Positions 51,764 to 61,048 of a stretch of DNA of 64,000 nucleotides are shown one piece after another. This DNA is from Arsenicibacter sp965247375 (lineage in GTDB: Bacteria; Bacteroidota; Bacteroidia; Cytophagales; Spirosomataceae), in the NCBI GenBank assembly GCA_965247375.1, contig CBDFHU010000071.1:33296-97295 (forward strand). The letters are read 5' to 3'. Position 1 is the stretch's first letter, and every line of letters starts with the position of its first letter. A program made the translations under genes and the position numbers. The notes beneath the pieces were generated by a model that saw nothing but the letters and a program-made list of their open reading frames with translations, was not told the origin of the DNA and did no database searches.

Positions 51764-53368
51764 CTAAAAAGGCGTCTGCTGCGACGGGTCGGCGTGGCCG
51801 AAGTTCGACAGATCATTGGCCTTGCTGCGGAAGGTTCCGCCTACCGGAGAGGCTGCCGGCGCATCGAAGCTGCTCATACCCGATACATTACTACCAAACC
51901 CGCCCCCCTGCGGATACCCCTGGGAAGCTACCGGCTCAAAATAGGTATCGACATCGCAGAACTTAGTAAATTTATTGATAAACCGCAGCTGAATCGTATC
52001 CAGCGATCCACTCCGGTTTTTCGCCACGATGACCTCGCCGATACCCATTGTTGAATTGCCGTTTTCATCCTGCGTAATATTGTAATATTCAGGACGATAG
52101 AGGAAGCATACCATATCGGCGTCCTGCTCGATTGAGCCCGATTCACGAAGGTCAGACAGCTGTGGTTTCTTATCGCCACCCCGCGTTTCAACGGCCCGGC
52201 TCAACTGCGACAGGGCAATGACCGGTACGTTCAGTTCCTTGGCGAGGTTTTTCAGCGCCCGCGAAATCGAAGCGATTTCCTGTTCACGGTTACCACCCGA
52301 TTTAGAGTCCCCCGACATCAGCTGAAGGTAGTCGATTACCACCATCTGAATATCATGCTGGGCTTTCAGACGGCGGCATTTGGCCCGTAGTTCCAGAATG
52401 GACAGGGCCGGTGTATCGTCAATAAAGATCGGTGCCTCCGACAGCCGCTGGATCTTATGGTGCAGCTGCGCCCATTCGTGCGGTGCCAGGCTTCCTTTCT
52501 TAATTTTTTCACTATCAATTTCTGCCTCTGCCGAAATCAGACGATTCACGAGCTGTACGGCCGACATCTCCAGGGAGAAAATTGCTACCGGCTGCCCGAA
52601 GTCAACCGCCGCATTCCGGAGCGCCGAAACGACAAATGCCGTCTTTCCCATCGCCGGCCTGGCGGCCAGAATCACCAGTTCGGAACGCTGCCAGCCGGAG
52701 GTCAGGCGGTCGAGCGCGCTGAAACCCGAAGGCACCCCCGTCAGACCATCCTTATTGTTTTTCTTGGTCTCCAGTTCGGCCAGTGCCTGCCGCACGATGC
52801 TGCTCATGTCGGCATAATTCTTCTTGATATTCGACTCCGAAATCCGGAAGAGTGACTGCTCGGCCTGATCCAGCAGCGAGAACACATCCGTGGTATCCTC
52901 GTAGGCATCCCGCAGAATTACCGATGCCATCGTGATCATCGCCCGTTTCAGAGCGTGTTCCGAAATCACACGGGCATGATATTCAATGTTTGCCGCCGAG
53001 TTAACGCGGATGGTAAGTTCTGAGATATAGGTCGCCCCACCCACGAACTCCAGTTCACCCAACTTCCGGAGTTGCTGCGTAACCGTCAGCAGGTCAATTG
53101 GTTCCGAATTAGCGAACAGCGTTAGAATCGCGTTATAGATCCGCTGATGAGACTCTTTATAAAATGTTTCCGGCTTTAAAATATCGACTACGGCGGACAG
53201 CGCATCTTTTTCAATCATCAATGCCCCCAATACCGCCTCCTCTACATCTACCGCCTGAGGAGGTAATTTACCCAAACCCGTATCGAGCCAGTGATTGCCT
53301 GACTGCGACCGGCTTCCAAACTGAGATGCCGCTTTGCGTAAGTGTTGATTAGGACGTGCGTTTTCCAT
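51764..53368 (-). CDS. dnaB: Replicative DNA helicase DnaB
   Basis: 534 residues: N-terminal DnaG-binding domain (PPQAVDVEEAVLGALMIE, TFYKESHQRIYNAILTLF), helical linker, and RecA-like C-terminal domain (LVILAARPAMGKTAFVVSAL, VVIDYLQLMSG, QEIASISRALKNLAKEL, LSQLSRAVETR). Start is ATG 53368 (MENARPNQHLRKAAS); the TTG at 53434 would add 22 residues. The C-terminal ~50 residues are Gly/Ser-rich. It unwinds DNA ahead of the replication fork. Confidence 0.96.
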   Translation of the reverse strand: MENARPNQHLRKAASQFGSRSQSGNHWLDTGLGKLPPQAVDVEEAVLGALMIEKDALSAVVDILKPETFYKESHQRIYNAILTLFANSEPIDLLTVTQQLRKLGELEFVGGATYISELTIRVNSAANIEYHARVISEHALKRAMITMASVILRDAYEDTTDVFSLLDQAEQSLFRISESNIKKNYADMSSIVRQALAELETKKNNKDGLTGVPSGFSALDRLTSGWQRSELVILAARPAMGKTAFVVSALRNAAVDFGQPVAIFSLEMSAVQLVNRLISAEAEIDSEKIKKGSLAPHEWAQLHHKIQRLSEAPIFIDDTPALSILELRAKCRRLKAQHDIQMVVIDYLQLMSGDSKSGGNREQEIASISRALKNLAKELNVPVIALSQLSRAVETRGGDKKPQLSDLRESGSIEQDADMVCFLYRPEYYNITQDENGNSTMGIGEVIVAKNRSGSLDTIQLRFINKFTKFCDVDTYFEPVASQGYPQGGGFGSNVSGMSSFDAPAASPVGGTFRSKANDLSNFGHADPSQQTPF

Positions 53369-53646
53369 GACTAATGCAATTTTACGGAATTCATCGCAGT
53401 TATGATAGCAACGGTCCCGATTGTTTCTTAACAATCCGTTAATACAGCCGGCGCAACCGGCTGAGGATAAAACAAATGCAGTGTGTAAACGCCTTCAGGA
53501 ATTGTTTAACCGGATGTGCTCATCTTTTGAGCCTGTTGAACAACAACCATTTCGTAAGACAGTCGTCTGAACTTTGAATATTTTTTTGTTCTTTTTTGTT
53601 GTAAAGTTAGCCTGACGCTTTAAATTTATCTATCACAATTAACAGC

Positions 53647-54606
53647 TTGACGCATTTGGTTGAAAAAGTAATAACCCTCGACAATGTCTCGCTCATTGAT
53701 TTTCTGGGCGTTGAAAACAACAACATTAAACAGATTGCGGCCGCGTTTCCGATGAGTAAAATCATCTCACGCGGGAATGAAATACGCATAAAAGGAACGA
53801 CACCTGAAATCTCCCGTATTTCAGATATCCTGGAATCGCTCCTTCAACATTATCAAACCTACGGGAAGCTTACGCATGAACATGTAAAAACATACCTGAA
53901 CGGGAACCCTGAGGCTAACCGGCTTGCAGCAGACGTTTCGGACGAAGATGTGCTGGTATATGGTACGAAGGGGATTGTGGTACGCGCGCGGACTGCCAAC
54001 CAGAAAAAGCTGGTAGAAGCCGCCGAAAAAGCTGATCTTGTCTTTGCCATCGGCCCGGCCGGTACCGGTAAAACCTATACTGCCGTTGCCATTGCGGTCC
54101 GGGCGCTTAAGAATAAGGAAGTCCGTAAAATCATCATAACCCGTCCGGCCGTTGAAGCCGGTGAAAACCTCGGATTTCTGCCGGGGGATCTGAAAGAAAA
54201 AATCGATCCTTACCTGCGTCCGATTTACGATGCGCTTGACGATATGATTCCGGCCGAAAAGCTGAAATTGTATCTCGAAAACCGGACCATCGAAATTGCC
54301 CCTCTCGCGTACATGCGCGGACGGACACTGAATAACGCCTTTATCCTGCTCGATGAAGCACAGAATACGACGCCGATGCAAATGAAGATGTTTTTAACCC
54401 GGATGGGCCCCAATTCAAAAGCGATTATTACCGGTGACCGCTCTCAGATTGACTTACCAAACAAGCAAAAATCCGGTTTGATTGAATCTGTTAACGTATT
54501 AAAAAATATCAAAGGTATATCCTTCGTTGAACTGGATGGACGGGATGTGGTTCGTCACCGACTTGTTAAAGACATTATCAAAGCTTATGAAGATGCAGGC
54601 CAGTAA
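53647..54606 (+). CDS. PhoH-family ATPase
   Basis: A 319-residue PhoH-like protein: N-terminal KH-like segment (MSKIISRGNEIRIKGTTPEI), Walker A FAIGPAGTGKTY (136-143), IITRPAVEAGENLGFLPGD and Walker B ILLDEAQNTTPMQMKMFLTR. It probably acts in RNA metabolism or ribosome maturation, as for PhoH-YbeZ relatives. No ATG is near; TTG 53647 is the best start, and the next Met (codon 36) would remove a conserved region. The 212-bp upstream gap has no gene. Confidence 0.9.
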   Translation: MTHLVEKVITLDNVSLIDFLGVENNNIKQIAAAFPMSKIISRGNEIRIKGTTPEISRISDILESLLQHYQTYGKLTHEHVKTYLNGNPEANRLAADVSDEDVLVYGTKGIVVRARTANQKKLVEAAEKADLVFAIGPAGTGKTYTAVAIAVRALKNKEVRKIIITRPAVEAGENLGFLPGDLKEKIDPYLRPIYDALDDMIPAEKLKLYLENRTIEIAPLAYMRGRTLNNAFILLDEAQNTTPMQMKMFLTRMGPNSKAIITGDRSQIDLPNKQKSGLIESVNVLKNIKGISFVELDGRDVVRHRLVKDIIKAYEDAGQ

Positions 54607-55948
54607 GGCAGCGAATCAACGTAAAGGGCAGTGGGCAGCCATCAAAAAGGCAGCCTGCTGCCTTTTCTCTCTTTTGACCATTTCACAATCCGTTGCACAA
54701 AATGCAGAACCGGTTACTCCAAACCGCTGCGGAACCGCTGAGTATGAACAATTTCTACAGAAAGTACACCCTCTGCGCCGCAAGCAGATTGAAGCCCTCA
54801 ACCAGAACATCCAGCGCTTCTCAGATCTGAAAGCGCAGGGACGCATTGCGCAATCCACCGATGAGACCGTTTACCGGATTCCGGTTGTTGTGCATGTCAT
54901 TCACAACAATACGTCTAATTTTATCGGCGGCAGTAACAACCCGAATATTACCGACGCCCAAATTCAGGATCAGATTGCGGTGCTGAACGAAGATTTCCGC
55001 CGCAAAGAAGGAACTAAAGGCTATAACACAAGCCCCGTCGGCGCTGATACCGGTATTGAATTTTATCTGGCGACCACTGATCCGTCCGGAAACGCTACAT
55101 CGGGCATTACCCGCACCTATTATAACCGGAGCGAATTCAATGTGAATTCTGACTGGGAGCTGGCCTCAAGCATTGCCTATTGGCCAAGTGACAAATACCT
55201 GAATATCTGGGTAGTGCCTAAACTCAATAACGACTACCTTGGCTTTGCCAAATACCCCACTGCCGCCGACACACTAAAGGGGCTGAGCGTTACCACTGAC
55301 GAAAAAACGGACGGTCTGCTGATCAGCTCACTTGTCTTTGGCCGCGTTTGTCCGTCACAATACCGGTACAATTGTCTGGGCCGGACCGCTACCCATGAAA
55401 TCGGTCACTGGCTCGGACTCATTCATACGTGGGGTGATGCTTTCTGCGGGAATGATTATGTGTATGATACACCCGTTACCGAAAGCAGTTACACCGGTAC
55501 GACCTGTACCGATGTATACTCAAACTGTTCGGGAACCCGTACGCGTAACCTTATCGAGAACTATATGGATTATTCGCCTGACTTTTGCATGAATATGTTT
55601 ACCAAAGGTCAGCGAGAGCGGATGCGTGCCGTTTTGCAGTTAAGTCCGCGCCGGGTGAAGCTGGTACAAGCCACCAGCGGACCATTGCCCGAAAGCGATG
55701 TGCTGACGGTAAACATTGCCAACCCGGTTACCAATTCAACGGCTGATGCACAAATTCTGTTTAAGGGTTCCAAAGCCTTTACCGTGGAATTATATGATGT
55801 AACCGGCAGACTGGTTTATCAGAACGGCTACGCAGCTACGACCAGTACAACGATTTCTCTGAGCATGGCTAACTACCAGGCCGGTTCCTATATTCTGCGG
55901 GTAAAAGCAGATCAGGAAACTGTCAGTAAACGTTTATTAGTCCTTTGA
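54587..55948 (+). CDS. M43 (pappalysin-type) zinc metalloprotease with T9SS sorting domain
   Basis: About 453 residues: signal peptide (KKAACCLFSLLTISQSVAQ), M43 domain with the zinc site HEIGHWLGLIH (His270, Glu271, His274, His280) and the following NLIENYMDYSPDFCMNMFT Met-turn, and a C-terminal type A sorting domain (about 385-453, AFTVELYDVTGRLVYQNGY). Secreted by the type IX system. The start is taken as ATG 54587, overlapping phoH by 20 bp; a longer frame to 54527 is inside phoH. Confidence 0.88.
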   Translation: MKMQASKAANQRKGQWAAIKKAACCLFSLLTISQSVAQNAEPVTPNRCGTAEYEQFLQKVHPLRRKQIEALNQNIQRFSDLKAQGRIAQSTDETVYRIPVVVHVIHNNTSNFIGGSNNPNITDAQIQDQIAVLNEDFRRKEGTKGYNTSPVGADTGIEFYLATTDPSGNATSGITRTYYNRSEFNVNSDWELASSIAYWPSDKYLNIWVVPKLNNDYLGFAKYPTAADTLKGLSVTTDEKTDGLLISSLVFGRVCPSQYRYNCLGRTATHEIGHWLGLIHTWGDAFCGNDYVYDTPVTESSYTGTTCTDVYSNCSGTRTRNLIENYMDYSPDFCMNMFTKGQRERMRAVLQLSPRRVKLVQATSGPLPESDVLTVNIANPVTNSTADAQILFKGSKAFTVELYDVTGRLVYQNGYAATTSTTISLSMANYQAGSYILRVKADQETVSKRLLVL

Positions 55949-56006
55949 TTTATGGGCGGGTTTCGGTATTTTGCCTGAAACCATCAGACAGTATTGTCCC
56001 TATTTT

Positions 56007-56459
56007 ATGATTGACGTTATCCGTATTTCACAGAAAAATCACCTTGACGAAGCTTTTACCATCCGGAGAGAAGTATTTGTGGAGGAACAGAAAGTAAGTC
56101 CGGAAGACGAATACGACGAATTTGAAGAAACCAGCCGCCACTTTCTGGCCCTGGCTGACGGCGAACCGGCCGGTACGTCGCGCTGGCGCCGGACATCAGG
56201 GGGCATTAAACTTGAGCGGTTTGCTGTGCGGAAAGACTTCCGTGGACAAGGAGTCGGGAAAGCGCTTGTCAAAGCCGTGCTGGACGATGTGTTCAGCGAA
56301 CAGCCCGAGCCCATTGAACGCATTTACCTGCACGCGCAGGTGTCTGCCATGCCGTTATACGCCGGTTTTGGATTTGTGCCGGTCGGTCCGATGTTCGAAG
56401 AATGTGACATTCAACACTATAAAATGATTTTGCCGCCAGCGGCTTATCCGCATAACTGA
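56007..56459 (+). CDS. GNAT-family acetyltransferase
   Basis: 150 residues with the GNAT core (AFTIRREVFVEEQKVSPEDEYDEFE, then RFAVRKDFRGQGVGKALVKAVLDDV with the acetyl-CoA loop RGQGVGKAL). Acceptor substrate unknown. The open frame begins at TTG 55971, but ATG 56007 is the sensible start. It overlaps comEC by one base (TGATG), so translation is coupled. Confidence 0.9.
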   Translation: MIDVIRISQKNHLDEAFTIRREVFVEEQKVSPEDEYDEFEETSRHFLALADGEPAGTSRWRRTSGGIKLERFAVRKDFRGQGVGKALVKAVLDDVFSEQPEPIERIYLHAQVSAMPLYAGFGFVPVGPMFEECDIQHYKMILPPAAYPHN

Positions 56460-58561
56460 TGACGTATCCGGTAGTTCGGTTTGTGCTTGCCCTGATTGCG
56501 GGCATCGTCACCTACGAAACCACCAATTTACCAAAATGGCCTGGTTACTTGATTGGAACTATAGGCCTTTTTGCTTTTTTACAGGGTCTTATTCACCTGA
56601 AAAACAGTTCAGTAACACAAAGAAAAAGCATTCAGGGTTTCGGTGTCATTATGCTGTTTTTCTCTTTGGGTTGGTATACAACGTGGGAGCACGATGAGCG
56701 GAATTTACCCCGCCATCTAACGCAGGTAACTGACACTTTACAGGCTTACGAAGCCGTTATCACTGAACAGCCTGAGGCCCGGGCAAAAAGCTATCGAGTC
56801 ATTCTGTCTCTGCATCGCGGTAAAACCTCCGGCGGATGGCAACCGGTCAGCGGCAAGGTTATTGCCTATATGGATAAAGCTACTGCCGCAGGTGAGCCGG
56901 TTTACGGTCAGCGCTGGCTTGTCTATGGTTCTCCGTCTGTCGTAGAACCACCTAAAAACCCGGGGGCCCTCGATTACAAACGGTATCTGCGTCATCAGCA
57001 GATTTACCACCAGCAGTTTATCCGTCCCCATCAGCGCCTTATTCTCGGTACCGCAAAACCTAATCCCGTAAAGGCGCTGGCGATCAGCCTGAATCAATGG
57101 GCCGATAGTGTCTTTGCCGCGCGGATCAGCAGCCGAACTGAATACGGTATCGTAAAGGCCATGCTGCTCGGCGCAACCGACGCGCTCGACACCGATACGT
57201 ACCAGGATTATGCCACTGCCGGTGCGATTCACATCCTGTCTGTATCCGGTCTGCACGTCAGCATTCTGTTTCTGGCACTTACGTGGATAGCGGGCTTATT
57301 TAAACAAAAAGCACGTTACCCGTGGCTCTGGCCCGCCATACAACTTTGTATTCTGTGGTTTTACGCCCTTATGACCGGTCTGGAACCGGCCGTGCTCCGT
57401 TCTGCCGGCATGTTTACGGTACTTATTGTGGCGAAAGCCATGGAGCGGCCACAGGCGCTGGCAAACAGTCTGGCCGTTTCAGCCCTGTTTGTGCTCTTTT
57501 TCAGTCCTTACACCTTATTTTCGGCAGGCTTTCAGTTGTCTTATCTGGCCGTCGCCGGCATCGGGGCATGGCATCCGGGCCTGTACCAGTCTATCACCTT
57601 CAAGCATCCGTGGGCCAATAAACTATGGGAAGTTTCATCGGTTGCGCTTGTAGCCCAGTTGATCACCTTCCCGCTGGCGATTTATTATTTCCACCAGTTC
57701 CCGACCTATTTCCTGCTCGCGAATCCGGTGGTTCTGGTGCTGTCAAATCTGTTACTTTATACCGGTCTGGCGGCCTTACTGCTTTCCTGGATACCGTTCC
57801 TGAATACGCTGACAGGCTTTCTGCTGCAAAAAATCGTATGGCTGATGAACGGGAGCGTCCGGCTTGTCGGGCAGCTACCCGATGCGGCTATCGAAAACCT
57901 TTGGCTGTCAGCAGAAGAGCTGCTATTGCTTTACGCGTTGATTTTCGCTTTAGTTTGGGCCATTACCAACCGTAACGTTACGGCATTGGGTGTGGCGGCG
58001 TGCCTCAGTTTCTGGCTATCGGGCTCGCTGCTGATGGACATGTACCAGCAGGACCGGCAGCAACGCCTGACAATTCATTACCTGCCCCACTATACGGCTA
58101 TCAGTCTTGTAAGCGGCCATTGCGCTACGTTACTGACCGATCTTGATACGGCCAAAGATCCGAAAGCATTTGATTTTCATCTTAGAAACACATTTAGCCA
58201 ATGGGCTGTCAACCAGATTGTTGCTGTACATCCCGCCAGCGACAATCTACAGACCTCAGCGCCGGTTACCAGCACAGAGGCGTATACACTTTGGGTTGTT
58301 CATGGTAAGCGTATTTTGCTGATCAATACATTAAACCACGCTGCGTTCCGGCGTTTTCCGGCGGTGGTAGACTATGCTGTTTTTCGTAAAAATGCGCTCA
58401 GAAACTGGCAGCAGCTCGATGGACGTATAGTAGCCCGCAACCTGATTCTGGACTCGTCAAATTCACCCCGGTTAACTGCAAGGCTTTTGTCAGAAGCAAA
58501 GGCACGTACCATTCCCTGTTATTCGGTTAATCAGCAGGGCGCTTATTTAGCCGTAAACTGA
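56459..58561 (+). CDS. ComEC/Rec2-family competence channel
   Basis: 700 residues: an N-terminal DUF4131 region with two hydrophobic segments, then a polytopic competence domain (GAIHILSVSGLHVSILFLAL, AVLRSAGMFTVLIVAKAM, NSLAVSALFVLFFSPYTLF). The C-terminal ~180 residues are soluble but lack the HxHxDH metallo-beta-lactamase motif, so the nuclease-like domain is degenerate, as in many Bacteroidota ComEC proteins. It imports single-stranded DNA. The GNAT gene is upstream in the same unit. Confidence 0.88.
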   Translation: MTYPVVRFVLALIAGIVTYETTNLPKWPGYLIGTIGLFAFLQGLIHLKNSSVTQRKSIQGFGVIMLFFSLGWYTTWEHDERNLPRHLTQVTDTLQAYEAVITEQPEARAKSYRVILSLHRGKTSGGWQPVSGKVIAYMDKATAAGEPVYGQRWLVYGSPSVVEPPKNPGALDYKRYLRHQQIYHQQFIRPHQRLILGTAKPNPVKALAISLNQWADSVFAARISSRTEYGIVKAMLLGATDALDTDTYQDYATAGAIHILSVSGLHVSILFLALTWIAGLFKQKARYPWLWPAIQLCILWFYALMTGLEPAVLRSAGMFTVLIVAKAMERPQALANSLAVSALFVLFFSPYTLFSAGFQLSYLAVAGIGAWHPGLYQSITFKHPWANKLWEVSSVALVAQLITFPLAIYYFHQFPTYFLLANPVVLVLSNLLLYTGLAALLLSWIPFLNTLTGFLLQKIVWLMNGSVRLVGQLPDAAIENLWLSAEELLLLYALIFALVWAITNRNVTALGVAACLSFWLSGSLLMDMYQQDRQQRLTIHYLPHYTAISLVSGHCATLLTDLDTAKDPKAFDFHLRNTFSQWAVNQIVAVHPASDNLQTSAPVTSTEAYTLWVVHGKRILLINTLNHAAFRRFPAVVDYAVFRKNALRNWQQLDGRIVARNLILDSSNSPRLTARLLSEAKARTIPCYSVNQQGAYLAVN

Positions 58562-58617
58562 GGATGGCTACTGGATCAGAATAGCATTCTGTAACCGGAA
58601 CAGCCGGCAACTTCCGG

Positions 58618-59343
58618 TCAGATCACCCAGACATCGTCTTTCCGGATATAATAAAGCCGGTCATTCCAGAATACGCGGAGCCAGATATCAGCACTGCCAA
58701 GAATATTGATTTTGTTGCCCCGGCTTATGACCTCCACAACCGGAGCCGCCGAAGAGGGCTCAGCCCGCAATAGAACCTTATCGCGGTTAATGATGCCGGA
58801 CTGGTATCCTTCAGGAAGATTAACGAAGATAAACAGTGTAAACAGGTATCCGAAAGCAACCCATTTGTAACGCAACGGTACGCCTTCCCGGTTGTAAATC
58901 CGGACGACAATTATACCAAAAACATACATCCCCAGTGCCAGCAATGCCAGCAATACATACAATCCGTATTGCTTGTAAAAAAGGTAAAAATAGTTCAGAT
59001 CGTCGGTCTCGTAACCAATCAATCCATTGGCACGGGCAATGTTGTTCATCTTTTGCAGGATGGACTCATTGGGGTGCCGTTCAAAATACATTTCCAGAAA
59101 ATAGAGCAGTCTGGGAACGTCATTGTTTTTTTCGGCTACGTAAGCCAGTTTAAGAATCATCCCGTCAGTAGCGACTTCTCCTTTGGACAATTCTGATTGG
59201 TACAAAGCGGCAGCATCGTTGTACAAACCTGCCGAAAACAGCGAATCGGCCCGTTTGGTCGCAGAAAAATTTTGTCCCTTAACTGCAAGACAAACAGGCA
59301 AAAAGAAAATAAATAGTATTTTTTTTAGAGTATACACTTGCAT
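58618..59343 (-). CDS. BatE-like TPR/SH3 membrane protein
   Basis: 241 residues: a signal peptide (KKILFIFFLPVCLAVKGQ), a TPR-like helical region (RADSLFSAGLYNDAAALYQSELSKGEVATDGMILKLAYVAE), two hydrophobic segments (YVLLALLALGMYVFGIIVV, WVAFGYLFTLFIFVNL) and a C-terminal bacterial SH3 domain (DKVLLRAEPSSAAPVVEVISRGNKINILG). This order is that of BatE proteins, though the other Bat genes are absent here. Its start codon region overlaps the tRNA-Lys promoter on the other strand. Confidence 0.7.
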   Translation of the reverse strand: MQVYTLKKILFIFFLPVCLAVKGQNFSATKRADSLFSAGLYNDAAALYQSELSKGEVATDGMILKLAYVAEKNNDVPRLLYFLEMYFERHPNESILQKMNNIARANGLIGYETDDLNYFYLFYKQYGLYVLLALLALGMYVFGIIVVRIYNREGVPLRYKWVAFGYLFTLFIFVNLPEGYQSGIINRDKVLLRAEPSSAAPVVEVISRGNKINILGSADIWLRVFWNDRLYYIRKDDVWVI

Positions 59344-59368
59344 TTACAAATCAAAGAGCATAGTTTTG
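59338..59368 (+). promoter_or_regulatory. Bacteroidota-type promoter of tRNA-Lys
   Basis: TTGCAT (59338-59343) and TAGTTTTG (59361-59368, matching TAnnTTTG) are separated by 17 bp. Transcription would begin near 59375, about 45 bp before the tRNA. The -33 element overlaps the first codon of the divergent BatE-like gene. Confidence 0.65.
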
Positions 59369-59418
59369 CACCGCGATTGAGGGAAAGCACAACGCTAACG
59401 GAAATCGCAGCCAGTAAC

Positions 59419-59491
59419 GATCTGGTAGCTCAGCTGGTAGAGCAATACACTTTTAATGTATGGGTCCTGGGTTCGAATCCCAGCCGGATCA
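59419..59491 (+). tRNA. tRNA-Lys (anticodon UUU)
   Basis: A 73-nt cloverleaf: acceptor GATCTGG pairs with CCGGATC plus discriminator A; D-loop AGCTCAGCTGGTAGAGC; anticodon arm ATACA-CTTTTAA-TGTAT with anticodon TTT; T-arm CTGGG-TTCGAAT-CCCAG. CCA is not encoded. An intrinsic terminator follows directly. Confidence 0.95.
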
Positions 59492-59493
59492 CG

Positions 59494-59521
59494 AAAAAAG
59501 CCCCGATATCGGGGCTTTTTT
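59494..59521. terminator. Terminator of tRNA-Lys
   Basis: AAAAAAGCCCCGAT (59494-59507) and ATCGGGGCTTTTTT (59508-59521) form a perfect 28-bp palindrome with T-run. It also serves the convergent DUF3127 gene, which ends at 59525. Confidence 0.9.
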
Positions 59522-59524
59522 GTT

Positions 59525-59920
59525 TTAGAACGGTAAATCATTTGATTCTTCCTCGAATGACATACCAAACGGTGAGGCTGCCGGCTGACCCGCCGGCCGT
59601 TCTGCCCGCGGAGCCGGTGACGACGATTCAGGACGGATTGAATCTCCCTCCGCCAGTTCAATACGCCACGCACGGGCTTCTGTAAACCAGCGGTCATTCC
59701 ACTCCCGCGACTCAATGTTGAATGTTACTTTCAGCGTATCGCCGGGCGTAAATTGTTTCAGATCATTTGCCTTGTCACCCCACGCAGCCAGACATACTTT
59801 TTTAGGAAACTGATCGATGGTTTCGATGACAAACTCCTGCTTATTCCAGGCACCGTTACGACCCTGCCCTGTGACCTCTGCCAGGGTTTTAACTAATTTA
59901 CCGGTTAATTCTAACGCCAT
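59525..59920 (-). CDS. DUF3127 protein with SSB-like acidic tail
   Basis: 131 residues: an OB-like DUF3127 domain (about 1-90, MALELTGKLVKTLAEVTGQGRNGAWNKQEFVIETIDQFPKKVCLAAWGDK) and a Pro/Ala/Arg-rich linker ending in SFEEESNDLPF. The acidic NDLPF end resembles the tail of single-stranded DNA-binding proteins (DDDIPF) that recruits partners. Suggests a role in nucleic-acid binding, inferred from fold resemblance. Confidence 0.85.
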   Translation of the reverse strand: MALELTGKLVKTLAEVTGQGRNGAWNKQEFVIETIDQFPKKVCLAAWGDKANDLKQFTPGDTLKVTFNIESREWNDRWFTEARAWRIELAEGDSIRPESSSPAPRAERPAGQPAASPFGMSFEEESNDLPF

Positions 59921-60137
59921 GTTTTAGTTGAAAATTAACAGTTTGTCTACCACTACTTACCTGCTTTTGCGCTGTCAGCAGCCATTTCCGCATTATCGGA
60001 AACACCAGCGACATAACCTGGACAGCGCGGTAAACCGGGTAGGCAAAGCTGTTTGCTGTTGTATAAACGAAAGGTTAAAATTACGATTTTTCAGCGTTTT
60101 TTCACGATATTCCGGCCAAACAATCCCATTAAACTAC

Positions 60138-60830
60138 ATGAAAATTGGTGTTCTCTTACACGGTTCCGGCGTCTTCGACGGCACCGAAATTCAGGAAGCG
60201 GTCTTTGCCTTACTCGCTCTTGCCGAAGCCGGTGCTGAAGCCGTTTGCTTTGCCCCGAATGTGAATCAGCATCATGTACTGAACCATATAACCGGTGAAG
60301 ATATGCCGGAAACCCGAAATGTTCTGATTGAGTCGGCACGGATCGCACGCGGCCGGATTGCCGATCTGACAACCATTTCGGCTGATGATCTCGACGGCCT
60401 TGTGATGCCTGGTGGCTTCGGCACGGCCAAAAACATCACCAACTGGGCCTTCGCCGGCCCCGACGGCACCATCCTGCCGGCAGTAAAACAACTGATTCAG
60501 GCTCTTGTCGCGCAGCAAAAACCGATTGTGGGCCTGTGCATGAGTCCGACCACCATTGCCAAAGCCCTTGAAGATTCCGGCATTCACAGCACTCTGACGG
60601 TAGGGACCGATGCAGAGCCATCCCCCTACGACATTGCCGGAATTGCGGGTGGTATGGAAAAAACCGGTCAGGTAACTGTAAAAAAATCTGCCCGTGAAAT
60701 TGCCGTTGACCCGGCAACCCGCATCATTACGGCTCCCTGTTACATGATGGAAGCCAGTATCTTAGACGTCCGTAACAACATCAAACAAGCGGTGGAAGCC
60801 ATGTTGGCATTTATCCCTGCTTCCGTCTGA
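60138..60830 (+). CDS. elbB: ElbB/DJ-1-PfpI-like protein (glyoxalase-type)
   Basis: 230 residues of the ElbB branch of the DJ-1/PfpI superfamily: MKIGVLLHGSGVFDGTEIQEAVFALLAL, RGRIADLT, GLVMPGGFGTAKNITNWAF and the nucleophile-type motif VGLCMSPT. The frame can be extended to 59928, but ATG 60138 is the family start. ElbB is reported in isoprenoid biosynthesis and glyoxalase III-like reactions. Upstream 217 bp from the divergent DUF3127 start hold no gene. Confidence 0.92.
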   Translation: MKIGVLLHGSGVFDGTEIQEAVFALLALAEAGAEAVCFAPNVNQHHVLNHITGEDMPETRNVLIESARIARGRIADLTTISADDLDGLVMPGGFGTAKNITNWAFAGPDGTILPAVKQLIQALVAQQKPIVGLCMSPTTIAKALEDSGIHSTLTVGTDAEPSPYDIAGIAGGMEKTGQVTVKKSAREIAVDPATRIITAPCYMMEASILDVRNNIKQAVEAMLAFIPASV

Positions 60831-60854
60831 ACCTTGACTTTTTGTACAGCGGGA

Positions 60855-60885
60855 TTGACAAATGGCACAAAAACGCCTATATTTG
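60855..60885 (+). promoter_or_regulatory. Bacteroidota-type promoter of tRNA-Leu
   Basis: TTGACA (60855-60860) and TATATTTG (60878-60885, a perfect TAnnTTTG) have a 17-bp spacer. Transcription would begin near 60892, about 12 bp before the tRNA. One of the clearest promoters in the window. Confidence 0.75.
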
Positions 60886-60903
60886 CACCCACTTACAGAA
60901 AAT

Positions 60904-60985
60904 GGCCACGTGGTGAAACTGGTAGACACGCCATCTTGAGGGGGTGGTGCTTCACGGCATGGGAGTTCGAGTCTCCCCGTGGTCA
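60904..60985 (+). tRNA. tRNA-Leu (anticodon GAG)
   Basis: An 82-nt class II tRNA: acceptor GGCCACG pairs with CGTGGTC plus discriminator A; anticodon arm CCATC-TTGAGGG-GGTGG with anticodon GAG; long variable arm TGC-TTCAC-GGCA; T-arm GGGAG-TTCGAGT-CTCCC. CCA is not encoded. Confidence 0.95.
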
Positions 60986-60990
60986 CTTAA

Positions 60991-61024
60991 AAAAGCCGCT
61001 TAGACTAATCTCTAAGCGGCTTTT
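60991..61024 (+). terminator. Terminator of tRNA-Leu
   Basis: AAAAGCCGCTTAGA (60991-61004) pairs perfectly with TCTAAGCGGCTTTT (61011-61024), T-run included. Confidence 0.9.
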
Positions 61025-61048
61025 TCTATAATTCTCCAGTATACGCCC

